Below are positions 54,708-63,734 of a stretch of DNA of 64,000 bases, piece by piece. Under the pieces are notes generated by a model, which searched no databases, had not been told where the DNA came from, and was given only the letters and a program-made list of their open reading frames with translations. Origin of the DNA: Aquella sp964652705 (GTDB taxonomy: Bacteria > Pseudomonadota > Gammaproteobacteria > Burkholderiales > UBA11063); the NCBI GenBank assembly GCA_964652705.1, contig CAZZAV010000005.1, positions 1 through 64,000 of the forward strand. Reading direction: 5' to 3'. The position numbers were made by a program, and so were the translations under genes. Within the stretch, counting starts at the first letter, position 1; the number at the start of each line of letters is the position of its first letter.

Positions 54708-55130
54708 TCAAAACGTAAATTGACCACCAAACATTAAGAAATTAGGATTTCCGCTACCAGACATTGCGTAGTCTTCAATATGTAATTGAAACATTGGTGC
54801 AATTGGAAATGCAATTCCAGCACCGTACAATAATCCAGTTTGTGAGCTACCTCCACTCCATGATGAAACACCCATACCAATCTTACCATATAGATCAATA
54901 ATTCCTAATGGTAAAACACCTTTTGCAGCACCATCATATAAAGTATAACCATTACTGCCAGTAAAACCACCTTCAAGACCAAGAAATTTATTAAACATAT
55001 AACCTGCATCAAGATTCAAGGCTAAATCACTATTGTTGGTCATAACACCAATATTTGCATCAACGTATGGACTACCCGCATAAGCACTTACCGCAGAAAC
55101 AGCGGTTAATATTGCAAGAATTTTTTTCAT
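54708..55130 (-). CDS. Small outer-membrane beta-barrel protein
   Basis: The 140-residue product has a signal peptide (MKKILAILTAVSAVSAYA). The mature chain alternates hydrophobic strands with short turns (YVDANIGVMTNNSDLALNLD, AGYMFNKFLGLEGGFTGS) and ends MFGGQFTF with terminal Phe, typical of BAM-assembled barrels. It is small for an eight-stranded barrel and resembles OmpA-N/OmpX-like proteins. It lies just upstream of cmk with only 50 bp between them and may share a transcript. No specific function. Confidence 0.75.
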   Translation of the reverse strand: MKKILAILTAVSAVSAYAGSPYVDANIGVMTNNSDLALNLDAGYMFNKFLGLEGGFTGSNGYTLYDGAAKGVLPLGIIDLYGKIGMGVSSWSGGSSQTGLLYGAGIAFPIAPMFQLHIEDYAMSGSGNPNFLMFGGQFTF

Positions 55131-55463
55131 ATCTAAACTAACCCTATCATAATTTCAAATTTGCTTCAGCGCAAGATTATGCCACTACTAACTAACCAAT
55201 ACCTAAATAATTAACTTCAATAAACCATACTAATAAGTTAAGCTCCAAACGTGAATACCTGTCAAGAGAATTCAACAAAACTCATTTAATACAGCATAAA
55301 ATAACAATCTAAATTAAAATTAGTACAAATGTTAATACTATTCCTGTAGGAGGTTGAATTTTTATCAAGCATAAATTATAATTAAGGGTTGCCCAAAATA
55401 ATCATACTGATTTAGCATTACACGGCAATATTTTATACACCATAATAATTTCAAGTGAGTAAC
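55131..55463. other. Divergent intergenic region without a supported gene
   Basis: About 333 bp between two divergent envelope-protein genes. The only notable element is a perfect anti-16S-like TAGGAGGT at 55347-55354, followed by no ATG at usable spacing; the nearest frame (TTG at 55354) stops after six codons. Promoters of both neighbours must be here but I could not place them. Confidence 0.4.
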
Positions 55464-56351
55464 ATGAATAATACTAACTCAAACAATAGTCGCAATCCAA
55501 ACCGAACGCGCAACACACCAAGAAATACTCGACAAACACGCAATGATGATTTCACTGAAGATAATTATTATGACCAAGACGAGCCGCAAGTAAACTCACG
55601 CCAGCGCAATCGTCAAGAACAACGCGCTAATTATGCTGATGATGACTATAATAATTATCCACAACAACGATCATCACGTCGTCCAGACAACTCACGCCAA
55701 AAAAATCGTGATGAATATGCACCTAACAGTCGTCAACGCCAAGATTATTATGATGATTATAGTGATCAGCGACCAAACAAATCGAATAAGACTCTTTTAT
55801 TAGCTCTAGGTGCCGTTGCAATTATAGCAATTGGTGCTGGTGCCATCTTTCTACTCACTAAAAATAGCAATGCGCAAATTATTGCGGTTAGCCCCAATTA
55901 CATTACCACTCAACAGCCTTACCAAGATTGCCATCGCGTTGGTACTACCACATATGTTGCAAACCAAAAAAATGGCACTGAAGGTGCGTTAATTGGCGGT
56001 GCAACTGGTGCTGTAGCTGGTGGTGTGATTGGTAACCAAGTGCACGGTGGAGGTGGTGGAACGGCTGTTGGTGCAATTGCAGGTGGCGTTGGTGGAGCGT
56101 TAATTGGACGTGAAATACAACGTTCAAATCAACCAGATTACGTTGCTCGCCATGGCTCAAGTAACCAATGCTCAACCGCATACAAACCTGTTCAAACTCA
56201 AGTTGGCTATAGCGTACAATACATGTATAAAGATGAGATGAATAATATTATCACACAAATGTCTCCAGCAATTGGTAGCACTATGCCACTTGAAGAGCTA
56301 CAAGCTATGGCAGTACCTGCAGCACAATTAAATCCTAATGCAAACAAATAA
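55464..56351 (+). CDS. Membrane protein with glycine-zipper domain and Asn/Arg-rich N terminus
   Basis: From the ATG at 55464 (AAGTGAG upstream) the product is about 295 residues. Residues 1-110 are hydrophilic and low-complexity, rich in Asn, Arg, Gln, Asp and Tyr. A single membrane segment follows (TLLLALGAVAIIAIGAGAIF, about residues 112-131). The C-terminal part carries a glycine-zipper 2TM domain (EGALIGGATGAVAGGVIGNQ, AVGAIAGGVGGALIGREI, about residues 173-217), as in Rickettsia 17-kDa antigen-like envelope proteins. The charged disordered head with a TM-anchored zipper suggests a cell-envelope structural role. A GTG at 55455 is an alternative start. Confidence 0.78.
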   Translation: MNNTNSNNSRNPNRTRNTPRNTRQTRNDDFTEDNYYDQDEPQVNSRQRNRQEQRANYADDDYNNYPQQRSSRRPDNSRQKNRDEYAPNSRQRQDYYDDYSDQRPNKSNKTLLLALGAVAIIAIGAGAIFLLTKNSNAQIIAVSPNYITTQQPYQDCHRVGTTTYVANQKNGTEGALIGGATGAVAGGVIGNQVHGGGGGTAVGAIAGGVGGALIGREIQRSNQPDYVARHGSSNQCSTAYKPVQTQVGYSVQYMYKDEMNNIITQMSPAIGSTMPLEELQAMAVPAAQLNPNANK

Positions 56352-56400
56352 GCATAATTTGCCAATGATTTGAGATCTAGCAGAGATCAATACATAAAAT

Positions 56401-56438
56401 ATTGCCGATGTGACGATATTTAGTTTCACATCGGCAAT
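56401..56438. terminator. Stem-loop with perfect 13-bp arms after the glycine-zipper gene
   Basis: ATTGCCGATGTGA (56401-56413) and TCACATCGGCAAT (56426-56438) pair perfectly around a 12-base loop. AT-rich flanks but no clear T run on the plus strand make it a moderate terminator; it lies 50 bp after the stop codon. The rest of 56352-56672 holds no supported gene. Confidence 0.5.
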
Positions 56439-56672
56439 TATAAACATCTGATTTAATTAAATCTACCCCTCATGAACCACAAAGTAAGCATCTACACTAT
56501 ACCAAGATATAAGAAATGATTGTTTTATTACAACTCATACAAAAGCGTTACAATCCTCTACGCTTAGAATTCGACATGTAATACAAATTCCGGTACAAAG
56601 AAAAGCAAAATTTAATTAAGCATCATTAAGTTAGTGTAAAATAGCTATATAAAGTTGCTTAGTGGAAGACTA

Positions 56673-57449
56673 ATGAAATTAAATCATACGCCATTACCTA
56701 GAATAAAAACCCAAACTACACTTGTAGAATATATGCATAGCCTAGACTTAATAAGCGACAGCCTTGGCATGCCATGCATATTACTGGACGAAAATAATAC
56801 GATAGTTTACGTTAATAGCACTTTTTGCGAAATAGAAGATACGACGTCTGAACAATTACTTAACACAGATATTACCGCAAATAACATACCAAAATTTGGC
56901 ATGTATCAGAAATTCGCCAAACAAATACAACAACAACATCATGAAATTATTACACTCAATCAAAAGCGAATTTACCTTGAGATTAATCATAGCCAAACAT
57001 TATCAATTGCAAATATTGTTTATAAAACTCCAATCTTTGATTCCAATAGTAAGCTCATTTGCTTACATCTACAATATAAACCATTTACAATCGCATGCCT
57101 AGCCAACCTTGGGGCTAAATTTCATGGCGTAAACAGCTATCCAACCAACAGGGATGAATTACAACAAGCAGAACTCACTCGTATGCAACAAATGATAATT
57201 TATCTCTATGCACGCAACTATTCTTACACCGAGGTTTCATCATGGTTAGCTCGCTTTGGAATCATAATTTCCGCCAGTGCAGTAAATAAACAACTGAATA
57301 AACTTAAAAAAATTTTTGAGGTTACAGATAATCAAGCCCTAAAAGACATGTCCCTGAAACTGGGATATGATTTTGCGATCCCCGCCGAATTTCTGCCAGA
57401 AGGCTCTCACGATATAACCAATGATATTTTTGATTTATGGGTCTGCTAA
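56673..57449 (+). CDS. PAS-domain regulator with C-terminal helix-turn-helix
   Basis: From the ATG at 56673 (GGAAG upstream) the product is about 258 residues. A PAS-like domain lies at about residues 22-140 (SLGMPCILLDENNTIVYVNS, TFCEIEDTTSEQLLNTDI). The C-terminal part (about residues 165-225: LTRMQQMIIYLYARNYSYTE, VSSWLARFGIIISASAVNKQ) looks like a LuxR-type helix-turn-helix. It probably senses an intracellular signal and binds DNA. The next gene, a transporter, begins within its stop codon (TAATG), so the transporter may be its target or partner. Confidence 0.75.
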   Translation: MKLNHTPLPRIKTQTTLVEYMHSLDLISDSLGMPCILLDENNTIVYVNSTFCEIEDTTSEQLLNTDITANNIPKFGMYQKFAKQIQQQHHEIITLNQKRIYLEINHSQTLSIANIVYKTPIFDSNSKLICLHLQYKPFTIACLANLGAKFHGVNSYPTNRDELQQAELTRMQQMIIYLYARNYSYTEVSSWLARFGIIISASAVNKQLNKLKKIFEVTDNQALKDMSLKLGYDFAIPAEFLPEGSHDITNDIFDLWVC

Positions 57450-58735
57450 TGAATGAATCACTTTTAAATAGTAAAAAGTTTTCTGGATTATTTAGCATCC
57501 AATTTCTTAATGCAATGAACGATAATTTATTAAAAAATGCTATTTTAGTCATGCTGGCATTTAAAGGCATAGAGTTAGGTGGCTTTAGCTCCGGGGTTGC
57601 AATTAATATTTCCACCATGCTGTTCATACTACCATTTTTCTTATTTGCATCTTATGCAGGTAAACTCGCCGATAGCATAAATAAAATCTACTTAATTCGC
57701 GTTATAAAGTTCTGTGAAATATTCATTACTTTGACGGCATGTGGTGGTATCATTTATAAAAATATCTGGCTTATGCTAATTGCAATACTTGCCATGAGCA
57801 CCCATTCGACATTTTTTAGTCCAATTAAATATTCTATTTTGCCGCAGTACTTTACCAGTCGCAAAAAACTACTAATCGCCAATAGTTACATCGAAGTTGG
57901 AAGTTTCATAGCAGTCCTAGTTGGACAAATTATTGGCAGCTGGTTTATGAGTAGCTCACAAACAAATATCGTTATTGGGGTTTTAGTTAGTGCCACATTT
58001 TGTGGTCTAATCTTTAGCATGCACCTAGAGAAAGTTCCAACAATTGGTAGCAAAGTAAGTTTCAACTGGAATTTATTTAAAGATAACTATGATTTATATC
58101 GTGAGATAACCCGTGATCAGAACCTAAAAAATACATTACATACAATTGGCTGGTTTTGGACATTAGGACTAGTTTATACCACCCAAATGGCACTCTTAAC
58201 CAAACACTACCTAGGTGGATCAGCCCAAATCTTTAGTATTTTATTAGTTGAATTCTCTATCGCTATCGGGGTTGGATCTTTAGTTTGTACCTATATTTCC
58301 AAGGGTGAAATACACAAAAAATTTATACTTTATGGCATAATTGGAATTTCCATTCTAACTCTAATTTTATTAGCACTTAATCATAAACAAACTTCAGTTG
58401 CATTAAATCCACTTGAGTTCAGTAAAACTTTTTATGGAATTTGTGATTATCTGTTAATTTTTGGTATTGGATTTATGGCAGGATTTTATTCAATTACATG
58501 TTACAACGAATTACAATTAATTTCACCGCTGGCAATTTTCTCACAAATAATAGCCGTAAATAATATTCTCAATGCCACATATATGCTGCTTGCCACTATA
58601 ATTTGCGGACTACTACTAATGGTAATTAATTTGTGGTGGCTATTTATGCTAACGGCAATAGCTAACCTAATTTTTGGCTACTTTTATTGGAAAACTAATT
58701 TCTCAAAAAGTACCAATAAAGCTACCCAGTTTTAA
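57449..58735 (+). CDS. MFS transporter of the LplT/Aas type
   Basis: From the ATG at 57449 the product is 428 residues with about twelve membrane segments. FLNAMNDNLLKNAILVMLAF (about residue 15), LFILPFFLFASYAGKLADSI (about residue 51) and STFFSPIKYSILPQYF (about residue 115) follow the pattern of LplT and the transporter half of Aas, which flip lysophospholipids inward for re-acylation. No acyltransferase domain is fused or adjacent, so the role is inferred from resemblance only. Translationally coupled to the PAS-HTH regulator. Confidence 0.8.
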   Translation: MNESLLNSKKFSGLFSIQFLNAMNDNLLKNAILVMLAFKGIELGGFSSGVAINISTMLFILPFFLFASYAGKLADSINKIYLIRVIKFCEIFITLTACGGIIYKNIWLMLIAILAMSTHSTFFSPIKYSILPQYFTSRKKLLIANSYIEVGSFIAVLVGQIIGSWFMSSSQTNIVIGVLVSATFCGLIFSMHLEKVPTIGSKVSFNWNLFKDNYDLYREITRDQNLKNTLHTIGWFWTLGLVYTTQMALLTKHYLGGSAQIFSILLVEFSIAIGVGSLVCTYISKGEIHKKFILYGIIGISILTLILLALNHKQTSVALNPLEFSKTFYGICDYLLIFGIGFMAGFYSITCYNELQLISPLAIFSQIIAVNNILNATYMLLATIICGLLLMVINLWWLFMLTAIANLIFGYFYWKTNFSKSTNKATQF

Positions 58736-58791
58736 TTATGCTATGCCGATATGCTAAAATTCAGCTTTAAATATCAAATGAATTATCGATA

Positions 58792-59565
58792 ATGCAAGAG
58801 TCTCCAATACTCATCAATCAGCAAGAGTTTACCGATCTTCCCCATGATCTATACATTCCGCCTGAAGCACTCAAGGTGTTTTTGGATATGTTTGAAGGTC
58901 CATTAGACTTATTGCTCTATCTAATTCGTAAACAAAATTTAGATATTTTACAAATTCCAATTACCAAAATTACTAATCAATATGTAGCCTACATTCACGC
59001 GATGCAAGTGCTAAATATTGAACTTGCCAGCGAATATTTACTAATGGCAGCAGTATTGCTAGAAATAAAATCACGCATTTTACTCCCGCGCCCAATTAGC
59101 GCCACCGATGAAGATGACGATGATGCAGACCCGCGGCAAGAATTAATTCGTCGGTTAGTTGAATACGAGCAAATTAAACAAGCCAGTTTAAATCTTAATG
59201 AAATGCCACAAGCTTATCGTGACTATCTTTGGGTTGATGTCATGATCGAAGAAACTGAGGCTGAATTACCAAATATACTTCCACAAGATTTACAAAAAGC
59301 TTGGCATACATTATTATTACGTAGCCTGAAAGTTCAAGCAGAACACCATATCAAAAAGCAAGAATTATCGGTACGTGAACAAATGAGTCAAATTCTCCGC
59401 CTACTCCGTGAAACTGGTAAATCTAATTTTTATGCTTTATTTCCGCTGCAACTCGGTGTACAATATATCGTGGTAAATTTTATTGCCATTTTAGAACTTG
59501 GTAAAGAAGGACTAATTAGTATTAATCAAGACGAGCAACGAAATATTTTTGTGGATCTAATTTAA
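58792..59565 (+). CDS. scpA: Segregation and condensation protein A
   Basis: The 257-residue kleisin subunit of the SMC-ScpAB complex has the N-terminal FEGPLDLLLYLIRKQNLDIL (about residue 34), with PITKITNQYVAYI, EYLLMAAVLLEIKSRILLPR (about residue 83), an acidic linker (DEDDDDAD) and a C-terminal winged helix. It acts in chromosome compaction and segregation. scpB follows after 4 bp. Confidence 0.95.
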   Translation: MQESPILINQQEFTDLPHDLYIPPEALKVFLDMFEGPLDLLLYLIRKQNLDILQIPITKITNQYVAYIHAMQVLNIELASEYLLMAAVLLEIKSRILLPRPISATDEDDDDADPRQELIRRLVEYEQIKQASLNLNEMPQAYRDYLWVDVMIEETEAELPNILPQDLQKAWHTLLLRSLKVQAEHHIKKQELSVREQMSQILRLLRETGKSNFYALFPLQLGVQYIVVNFIAILELGKEGLISINQDEQRNIFVDLI

Positions 59566-59569
59566 CTTT

Positions 59570-60169
59570 ATGCAGCAACTCTCACACATCAAAAAAGTAA
59601 TTGAAGCGTGCTTACTGAGCGCGAGTGATATTATCGACCATGAGCAATTAGCCGCGGTATTTGATCATCAAATTAGCCATGATAGAATTCGGATAATCAT
59701 CGATGAAATTAGTGCTGATTATAGCGAGCGCGGAATTGAATTACTTAAAGTTGCTAGTGGTTATCGCTTTCGCTCCAAGCCAGAATATCAAAGCTATCTG
59801 AATAAACTCTACGCAACCAAACCAGCTCGTTACTCACGCGCAGTCATGGAAACTTTGGCAATTATCGCCTACCGCCAACCTGTTACTCGTGGTGAAATTG
59901 AAAGTTTACGCGGAGTAGCAGTAAATAGTTTGATTATCCAAACTTTATTTGAACGCGGCTGGATTGAAGTAATTGGCCATAAGCAACTTCCTGGCCGCCC
60001 TGAACTACTGGCTACCACACATAAATTTTTGGATGATTTAGGCGTGCAAAATTTAGATGAGTTGCCACCATTGCCAAATTTGCAAGAATCACTGGTTCGC
60101 AATCAAGATCATGATTTAATTGAAGAATATGACCATCAAAAGGACAAAAATAATGACAACAGCAAATAA
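59570..60169 (+). CDS. scpB: Segregation and condensation protein B
   Basis: The 199-residue protein has two winged-helix domains: HIKKVIEACLLSASDIIDHE at the start, ELLKVASGYRFRSKPEYQSY (about residue 60), and the conserved YSRAVMETLAIIAYRQPVTR-GEIESLRGV segment (about residues 85-115). It partners ScpA. Its last 17 bases overlap the start of the ybeD-like gene. Confidence 0.95.
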   Translation: MQQLSHIKKVIEACLLSASDIIDHEQLAAVFDHQISHDRIRIIIDEISADYSERGIELLKVASGYRFRSKPEYQSYLNKLYATKPARYSRAVMETLAIIAYRQPVTRGEIESLRGVAVNSLIIQTLFERGWIEVIGHKQLPGRPELLATTHKFLDDLGVQNLDELPPLPNLQESLVRNQDHDLIEEYDHQKDKNNDNSK

Positions 60170-60440
60170 TCCATCAGCTCTTGAAGAACTAATGGAATTC
60201 CCTTGTGAATTTAATCTCAAGGTAATGGGCTATAACCAACCAGAGTTAATCAATGAAGTATGCGCAATTGTTGCGGCAAACTGTGCAGATTTTGACCCCG
60301 AAGGTAACGTTACAACCCGGGAAAGTAGCACTGCCAAATATTTAGCAGTAACCGTAATGATGCAAGCAGAATCCAAGGCACAATTGGATACAATTTATCA
60401 AGCATTACATAATCACCCATTAGTTAAAATGACTTTATAA
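60153..60440 (+). CDS. ybeD: YbeD/DUF493 family protein
   Basis: From the ATG at 60153 (AAGGA 7 bp upstream) the product is 95 residues, a small ferredoxin-like alpha-beta protein: EFPCEFNLKVMGYNQPELIN, then STAKYLAVTVMMQAESKAQL and YQALHNHPLVKMTL. This is the UPF0250/DUF493 family, found next to lipB in many proteobacteria, as here. Its function is not established. It starts inside scpB; the upstream in-frame start at 60120 would extend it with a charged, non-conserved segment. Confidence 0.9.
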   Translation: MTTANNPSALEELMEFPCEFNLKVMGYNQPELINEVCAIVAANCADFDPEGNVTTRESSTAKYLAVTVMMQAESKAQLDTIYQALHNHPLVKMTL

Positions 60441-61063
60441 TGACTCCAGCAACAATTAAATTTATCGGTAAAATTGGCTACCACGAATGTTGGGAGCAAA
60501 TGAAAAGCTTTACTGAACAACGTGATGCAGATACACCTGATGAGCTCTGGATTGTAGAGCATGACCCAGTATTTACGCTAGGCTTAGCTGGTAAAGAAGA
60601 GCATATTTTAGTTAAAGATCATGATATTCCAATTATCCGTAGCGACCGTGGTGGCCAAGTTACATATCATGGACCACAACAAATTATCGTATATATTTTG
60701 ATCGATATAAAGCGTTTAGATTTTTCAATTCGTGAATTAGTTACTCGAATTGAAAATGGTGTAATTAACTATCTTGCTAATTTAGGAATAAATGCAAATG
60801 GCGACCGTGATGCACCAGGTGTTTACGTTGCTGGTAAGAAAATTGCTTCACTTGGGCTTAAAATTCGCAAGGGCTGCAGCTATCATGGTTTGAGTTTTAA
60901 CCTTAACTTGGATAAAACTCCCTTTAGCTACATCAATCCATGTGGTTATAGCGGGTTACAAGTAGTAAATCTAAGCGAATTGGTCACAACACAGCAAAAA
61001 CTAGACATGAATAATGAGGCAAAACAATTGGCTCAAAAACTAAACTCCATGATTTATACTTAA
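60440..61063 (+). CDS. lipB: Octanoyl-[acyl-carrier-protein]:protein octanoyltransferase
   Basis: LipB transfers octanoyl groups from ACP to lipoyl domains, such as those on AceF in this window. The 207-residue protein has RGGQVTYHGPQQIIVYILID (about residue 71), DAPGVYVAGKKIASLGLKI with the catalytic Lys (about residue 135) and NPCGYSGLQV with the catalytic Cys (about residue 172). It starts in the ybeD stop codon (TAATG). lipA, which usually completes the pair, is not next. Confidence 0.96.
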   Translation: MTPATIKFIGKIGYHECWEQMKSFTEQRDADTPDELWIVEHDPVFTLGLAGKEEHILVKDHDIPIIRSDRGGQVTYHGPQQIIVYILIDIKRLDFSIRELVTRIENGVINYLANLGINANGDRDAPGVYVAGKKIASLGLKIRKGCSYHGLSFNLNLDKTPFSYINPCGYSGLQVVNLSELVTTQQKLDMNNEAKQLAQKLNSMIYT

Positions 61064-61142
61064 ATAATGCTTTGGAATACTTTATTTAAAATCGTTATTG
61101 TCTCACTATTAAAAATAATAAATAACCTAGAAAGAATAATAT

Positions 61143-61733
61143 ATGAAAAGAGGTACTTTTACCCTAATTAGTTTACTATTAAGTGGTGTAATCATGAGTG
61201 GCTGCGCAACTATCATTGGAGGATTTTCGTCCACTGCTGAGGCAAGCGGTGACAACATGGGGCCTGCTACTCTTATTGAAAGCAACGTAACATTAAATAA
61301 TGATAAATTCGAAGCGCTTACCAGCCAGTCAGATTTAACCGCAACCAAATTGGTAATTGGCGAAGACCTAAAGATAAAAGGTAATGCTAATTTAACCAAA
61401 GTAACCGTAAAAAATACTACCACTATTGGCGGTAGTTTAACTTCTGATGATTCTACTTTTAAAGGATCAGTTAAAGTTGGTGGAAATATCAGCACTGGTG
61501 ATAGTTATTTTGCAAAAGGAATCGAATTTGCAGGAACATCACTCCAATTAAGTAATAGCACCAAAGTTATTGGTCAAATTATTAGTTCTAACCCACAACC
61601 AGTCACAATTATCATTGATCATTCCAAATTGGAAGGTAATATAGGCTTTGCCAATTCTGCTAGTAACGTTATTTTGCGCAATGGTGGAGAACTTAAAGGG
61701 ACTTTGCTTAACGGTAAATTACAACAAGAATAA
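61143..61733 (+). CDS. Lipoprotein with bactofilin-like beta repeats
   Basis: The 196-residue product has a lipoprotein signal (LISLLLSGVIMSGCATI, lipobox MSGC, Cys at residue 21). The rest is a repetitive beta-strand ladder: TLIESNVTLNNDKFEALTSQ, LVIGEDLKIKGNANLTKVTV, TTTIGGSLTSDDSTFKGSVK, VGGNISTGDSYFAKGIEF. This register of short strands every 5-6 residues resembles polymer-forming cytoskeletal (bactofilin) or other right-handed beta-helix folds, here anchored to a membrane by lipid. No family name is certain. A terminator follows directly. Confidence 0.7.
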   Translation: MKRGTFTLISLLLSGVIMSGCATIIGGFSSTAEASGDNMGPATLIESNVTLNNDKFEALTSQSDLTATKLVIGEDLKIKGNANLTKVTVKNTTTIGGSLTSDDSTFKGSVKVGGNISTGDSYFAKGIEFAGTSLQLSNSTKVIGQIISSNPQPVTIIIDHSKLEGNIGFANSASNVILRNGGELKGTLLNGKLQQE

Positions 61734-61759
61734 AAAAAGCAGCCTAAGGCTGCTTTTTT
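61733..61759. terminator. Bidirectional intrinsic terminator
   Basis: AAAAAAGCAGCC and GGCTGCTTTTTT form perfect 12-bp arms around TAA. It lies directly at the lipoprotein stop and 14 bp beyond the rplS stop on the other strand, serving both convergent genes. Confidence 0.92.
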
Positions 61760-61773
61760 CTAGAATAAAGTTA

Positions 61774-62139
61774 TTATTTAACTTTTCTAACCAATTTTTC
61801 TTTAATACGTGCAGATTTACCTGAACGGTCACGTAAATAGTATAATTTAGCGCGACGTACATCACCACGGCGTTTAACTTCAATTGAGTCAACCAATGGA
61901 GAATAAGTTTGGAATGTTCTTTCAACACCTTCACCAGCCGATACTTTACGTACGATGAAAGCAGAATTTAAACCACGGTTACGTTTAGCAATTACCACAC
62001 CTTCAAAGGCTTGTAAACGCTCACGAGTGCCCTCTTTTACTTTAACTTGAACTACAACTGTATCACCAGGTGCAAACTCAGGGATAGTTTTATTTAAACG
62101 TGCAATTTCTTCTTGCTCTAACATTTGAATGATATTCAT
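61774..62139 (-). CDS. rplS: 50S ribosomal protein L19
   Basis: The 121-residue protein has MNIIQMLEQEEIARLNKTIP, FAPGDTVVVQVKVKEGTRER and the conserved AFEGVVIAKRNRGLNSAFIV, then PLVDSIEVKRRGDVRRAKLY. It sits at the 30S-50S interface. It is last in the rpsP-rimM-trmD-rplS operon and its ATG overlaps the trmD stop (TAATG). Confidence 0.98.
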   Translation of the reverse strand: MNIIQMLEQEEIARLNKTIPEFAPGDTVVVQVKVKEGTRERLQAFEGVVIAKRNRGLNSAFIVRKVSAGEGVERTFQTYSPLVDSIEVKRRGDVRRAKLYYLRDRSGKSARIKEKLVRKVK

Positions 62140-62903
62140 TATTTTTTTCCTATAATCTTGTTCCTACTTAACATTTCATCAAGTAGCCGAGATTGTTCTT
62201 TTGTTAACTGTTTGCCATCTAAAAGTTCTGGACGCCGTTGATAGGTTCGCCATAAACTTTGTTGCAAACGCCATTTTCTAATTTGTTCATGATTACCTGA
62301 ACATAATACTTCAGGTACCTCAGCACCACAATAATCACGTGGAACAGTATAATGCGGACAATCTAATAACCCATCCATAAATGAATCATTAGTTACTGAT
62401 TCCTGACTATTCATAGCTCCTGGGATTTGCCGAACAATTGCATCAATTAAGAGCATTGCAGGTAATTCTCCACCTGATACCACAAAGTCACCCAACGAAA
62501 TTTCTAAATCAACATTACGTTCAATAAATCTTTCGTCAATTCCTTCATAGCGGCCACAAACAAAAATCACGCCTTGATCTGCAGCTAATTGATTAATCAA
62601 TGCTTGATCAACACGCTTGCCCTGCGGTGATAAATACACCACTAAAGGCTGCTTAACTCCATGTTGCGCTTGGTTTTCTTTAGCCTTAGCTAAAGTTAAT
62701 TCCAAAGGCACGATTTTCATAACCATTCCAGGCCCACCACCAAAAGTTTTATCATCAATACGACGATAATTATCAGTGGTAAAATCACGTGGATTCAGCG
62801 TATCCAACTTAAACAAATTTTTGGCTAATGCCCGCGCAACGATACCATTTTGGCTAACTGCGGCAAACATTTCTGGAAAAATGGAAATGACACTAATGAT
62901 CAA
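62139..62903 (-). CDS. trmD: tRNA (guanine-N1)-methyltransferase
   Basis: TrmD methylates G37 of tRNAs reading CNN codons. Starting at TTG 62903, which overlaps the rimM TGA, the product is 254 residues with the usual IISVISIFPEMF N terminus. It has the SAM knot motifs YLSPQGKRVDQAL (about residue 82), FVCGRYEGIDERFIE (about residue 105) and LGDFVVSGGELPAML (about residue 130). A longer TTG start at 62918 is possible, but the shorter product has the family length. Confidence 0.96.
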   Translation of the reverse strand: MIISVISIFPEMFAAVSQNGIVARALAKNLFKLDTLNPRDFTTDNYRRIDDKTFGGGPGMVMKIVPLELTLAKAKENQAQHGVKQPLVVYLSPQGKRVDQALINQLAADQGVIFVCGRYEGIDERFIERNVDLEISLGDFVVSGGELPAMLLIDAIVRQIPGAMNSQESVTNDSFMDGLLDCPHYTVPRDYCGAEVPEVLCSGNHEQIRKWRLQQSLWRTYQRRPELLDGKQLTKEQSRLLDEMLSRNKIIGKK

Positions 62904-63409
62904 TAGTCCAAACCCCAATCCAAGGTAATTTGTTTATTTGCCATATCAACATCGATAACATACTGCGCAACAAATGGCACCAAACGTTCTTCAGTCGCAT
63001 CTCGAATTACCAAGACGTCATTTGCTCCAGTTTGCATGAGACCTTTGACAACCCCCAATGCTTCACCTTGCACATTAACTGCGTTTAAGCCGATTAAATC
63101 AACCCAATAAAATTCATCTTCGTCTAAATCTGGAAATTGTTCCCTACTTACTGCAACAGTAGCACCTTTTAGTGCAAAAGCCGCATCTCGATCAGTAACC
63201 CCAGCTAATTTGGCATGAAATAAGCCATCGCGAGCGAAGCTTTTTTCAATTGTTTGGCTAACTACTTTACCATTTGGAAGCTTAAGATAAATACTTTCAT
63301 AATCATCCAGCGAATCATCATATTCAGTAGTTACCTTTATTTTTACCCAACCTTGAATGCCGAACGGACCAGTAATATAACCCATGTCAATCAAGTTGTT
63401 AGGTATCAT
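62900..63409 (-). CDS. rimM: 16S rRNA processing protein RimM
   Basis: The 169-residue protein has the RimM domain (NLIDMGYITGPFGIQGWVKI, residues 4-23) followed by a PRC-barrel domain (DEDEFYWVDLIGLNAVNVQG, about residue 97; DVLVIRDATEERLVPFVAQY). It helps mature the 30S head. It begins 3 bp after rpsP and overlaps trmD by 4 bp. Confidence 0.97.
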   Translation of the reverse strand: MIPNNLIDMGYITGPFGIQGWVKIKVTTEYDDSLDDYESIYLKLPNGKVVSQTIEKSFARDGLFHAKLAGVTDRDAAFALKGATVAVSREQFPDLDEDEFYWVDLIGLNAVNVQGEALGVVKGLMQTGANDVLVIRDATEERLVPFVAQYVIDVDMANKQITLDWGLDY

Positions 63410-63412
63410 AAC

Positions 63413-63655
63413 TTAGGCTGCTAAGTTTTTAATTAATTTTTGAACAGCAGGAGATACTTGTGCACCAACTGAAGCCCAATAATCAACACGAGTAGTATCA
63501 ATACGTACTGCCTCAACAGTTGCAGCAGCAACTGGGTTGTAAAAACCAACTTTTTCGATGAAACGACCATCACGACGTGCACGAGAATCGGCAACTACAA
63601 CACTGTAGTAAGGGCGGTGCTTATTACCACCACGAGCTAAACGAATAACGACCAT
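63413..63655 (-). CDS. rpsP: 30S ribosomal protein S16
   Basis: The 80-residue protein starts MVVIRLARGGNKHRPYYSVV, continuing VADSRARRDGRFIEKVGFYN, the S16 signature. It is first in the rpsP-rimM-trmD-rplS operon, preceded by a good promoter at 63696-63725. Confidence 0.98.
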   Translation of the reverse strand: MVVIRLARGGNKHRPYYSVVVADSRARRDGRFIEKVGFYNPVAAATVEAVRIDTTRVDYWASVGAQVSPAVQKLIKNLAA

Positions 63656-63695
63656 TGTGTTATTTCCCTATAAAAATTAAACAATAAAGCACGTG

Positions 63696-63725
63696 ATTTT
63701 ACAATAGAAAACAAGCACCTGTCAA
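63696..63725 (-). promoter_or_regulatory. Promoter of the rpsP operon
   Basis: On the minus strand TTGACA (63725-63720) and TAAAAT (63701-63696) are separated by 18 bp. This places the transcript start about 35 bp before the rpsP ATG. Confidence 0.7.
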
Positions 63726-63734
63726 GCAAGCAAT

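Noticed and set aside
55347..55374. Perfect Shine-Dalgarno TAGGAGGT with a possible TTG mini-ORF
   Set aside because: No start codon lies at working distance and the adjacent TTG frame ends after six codons; probably chance or a decayed start.
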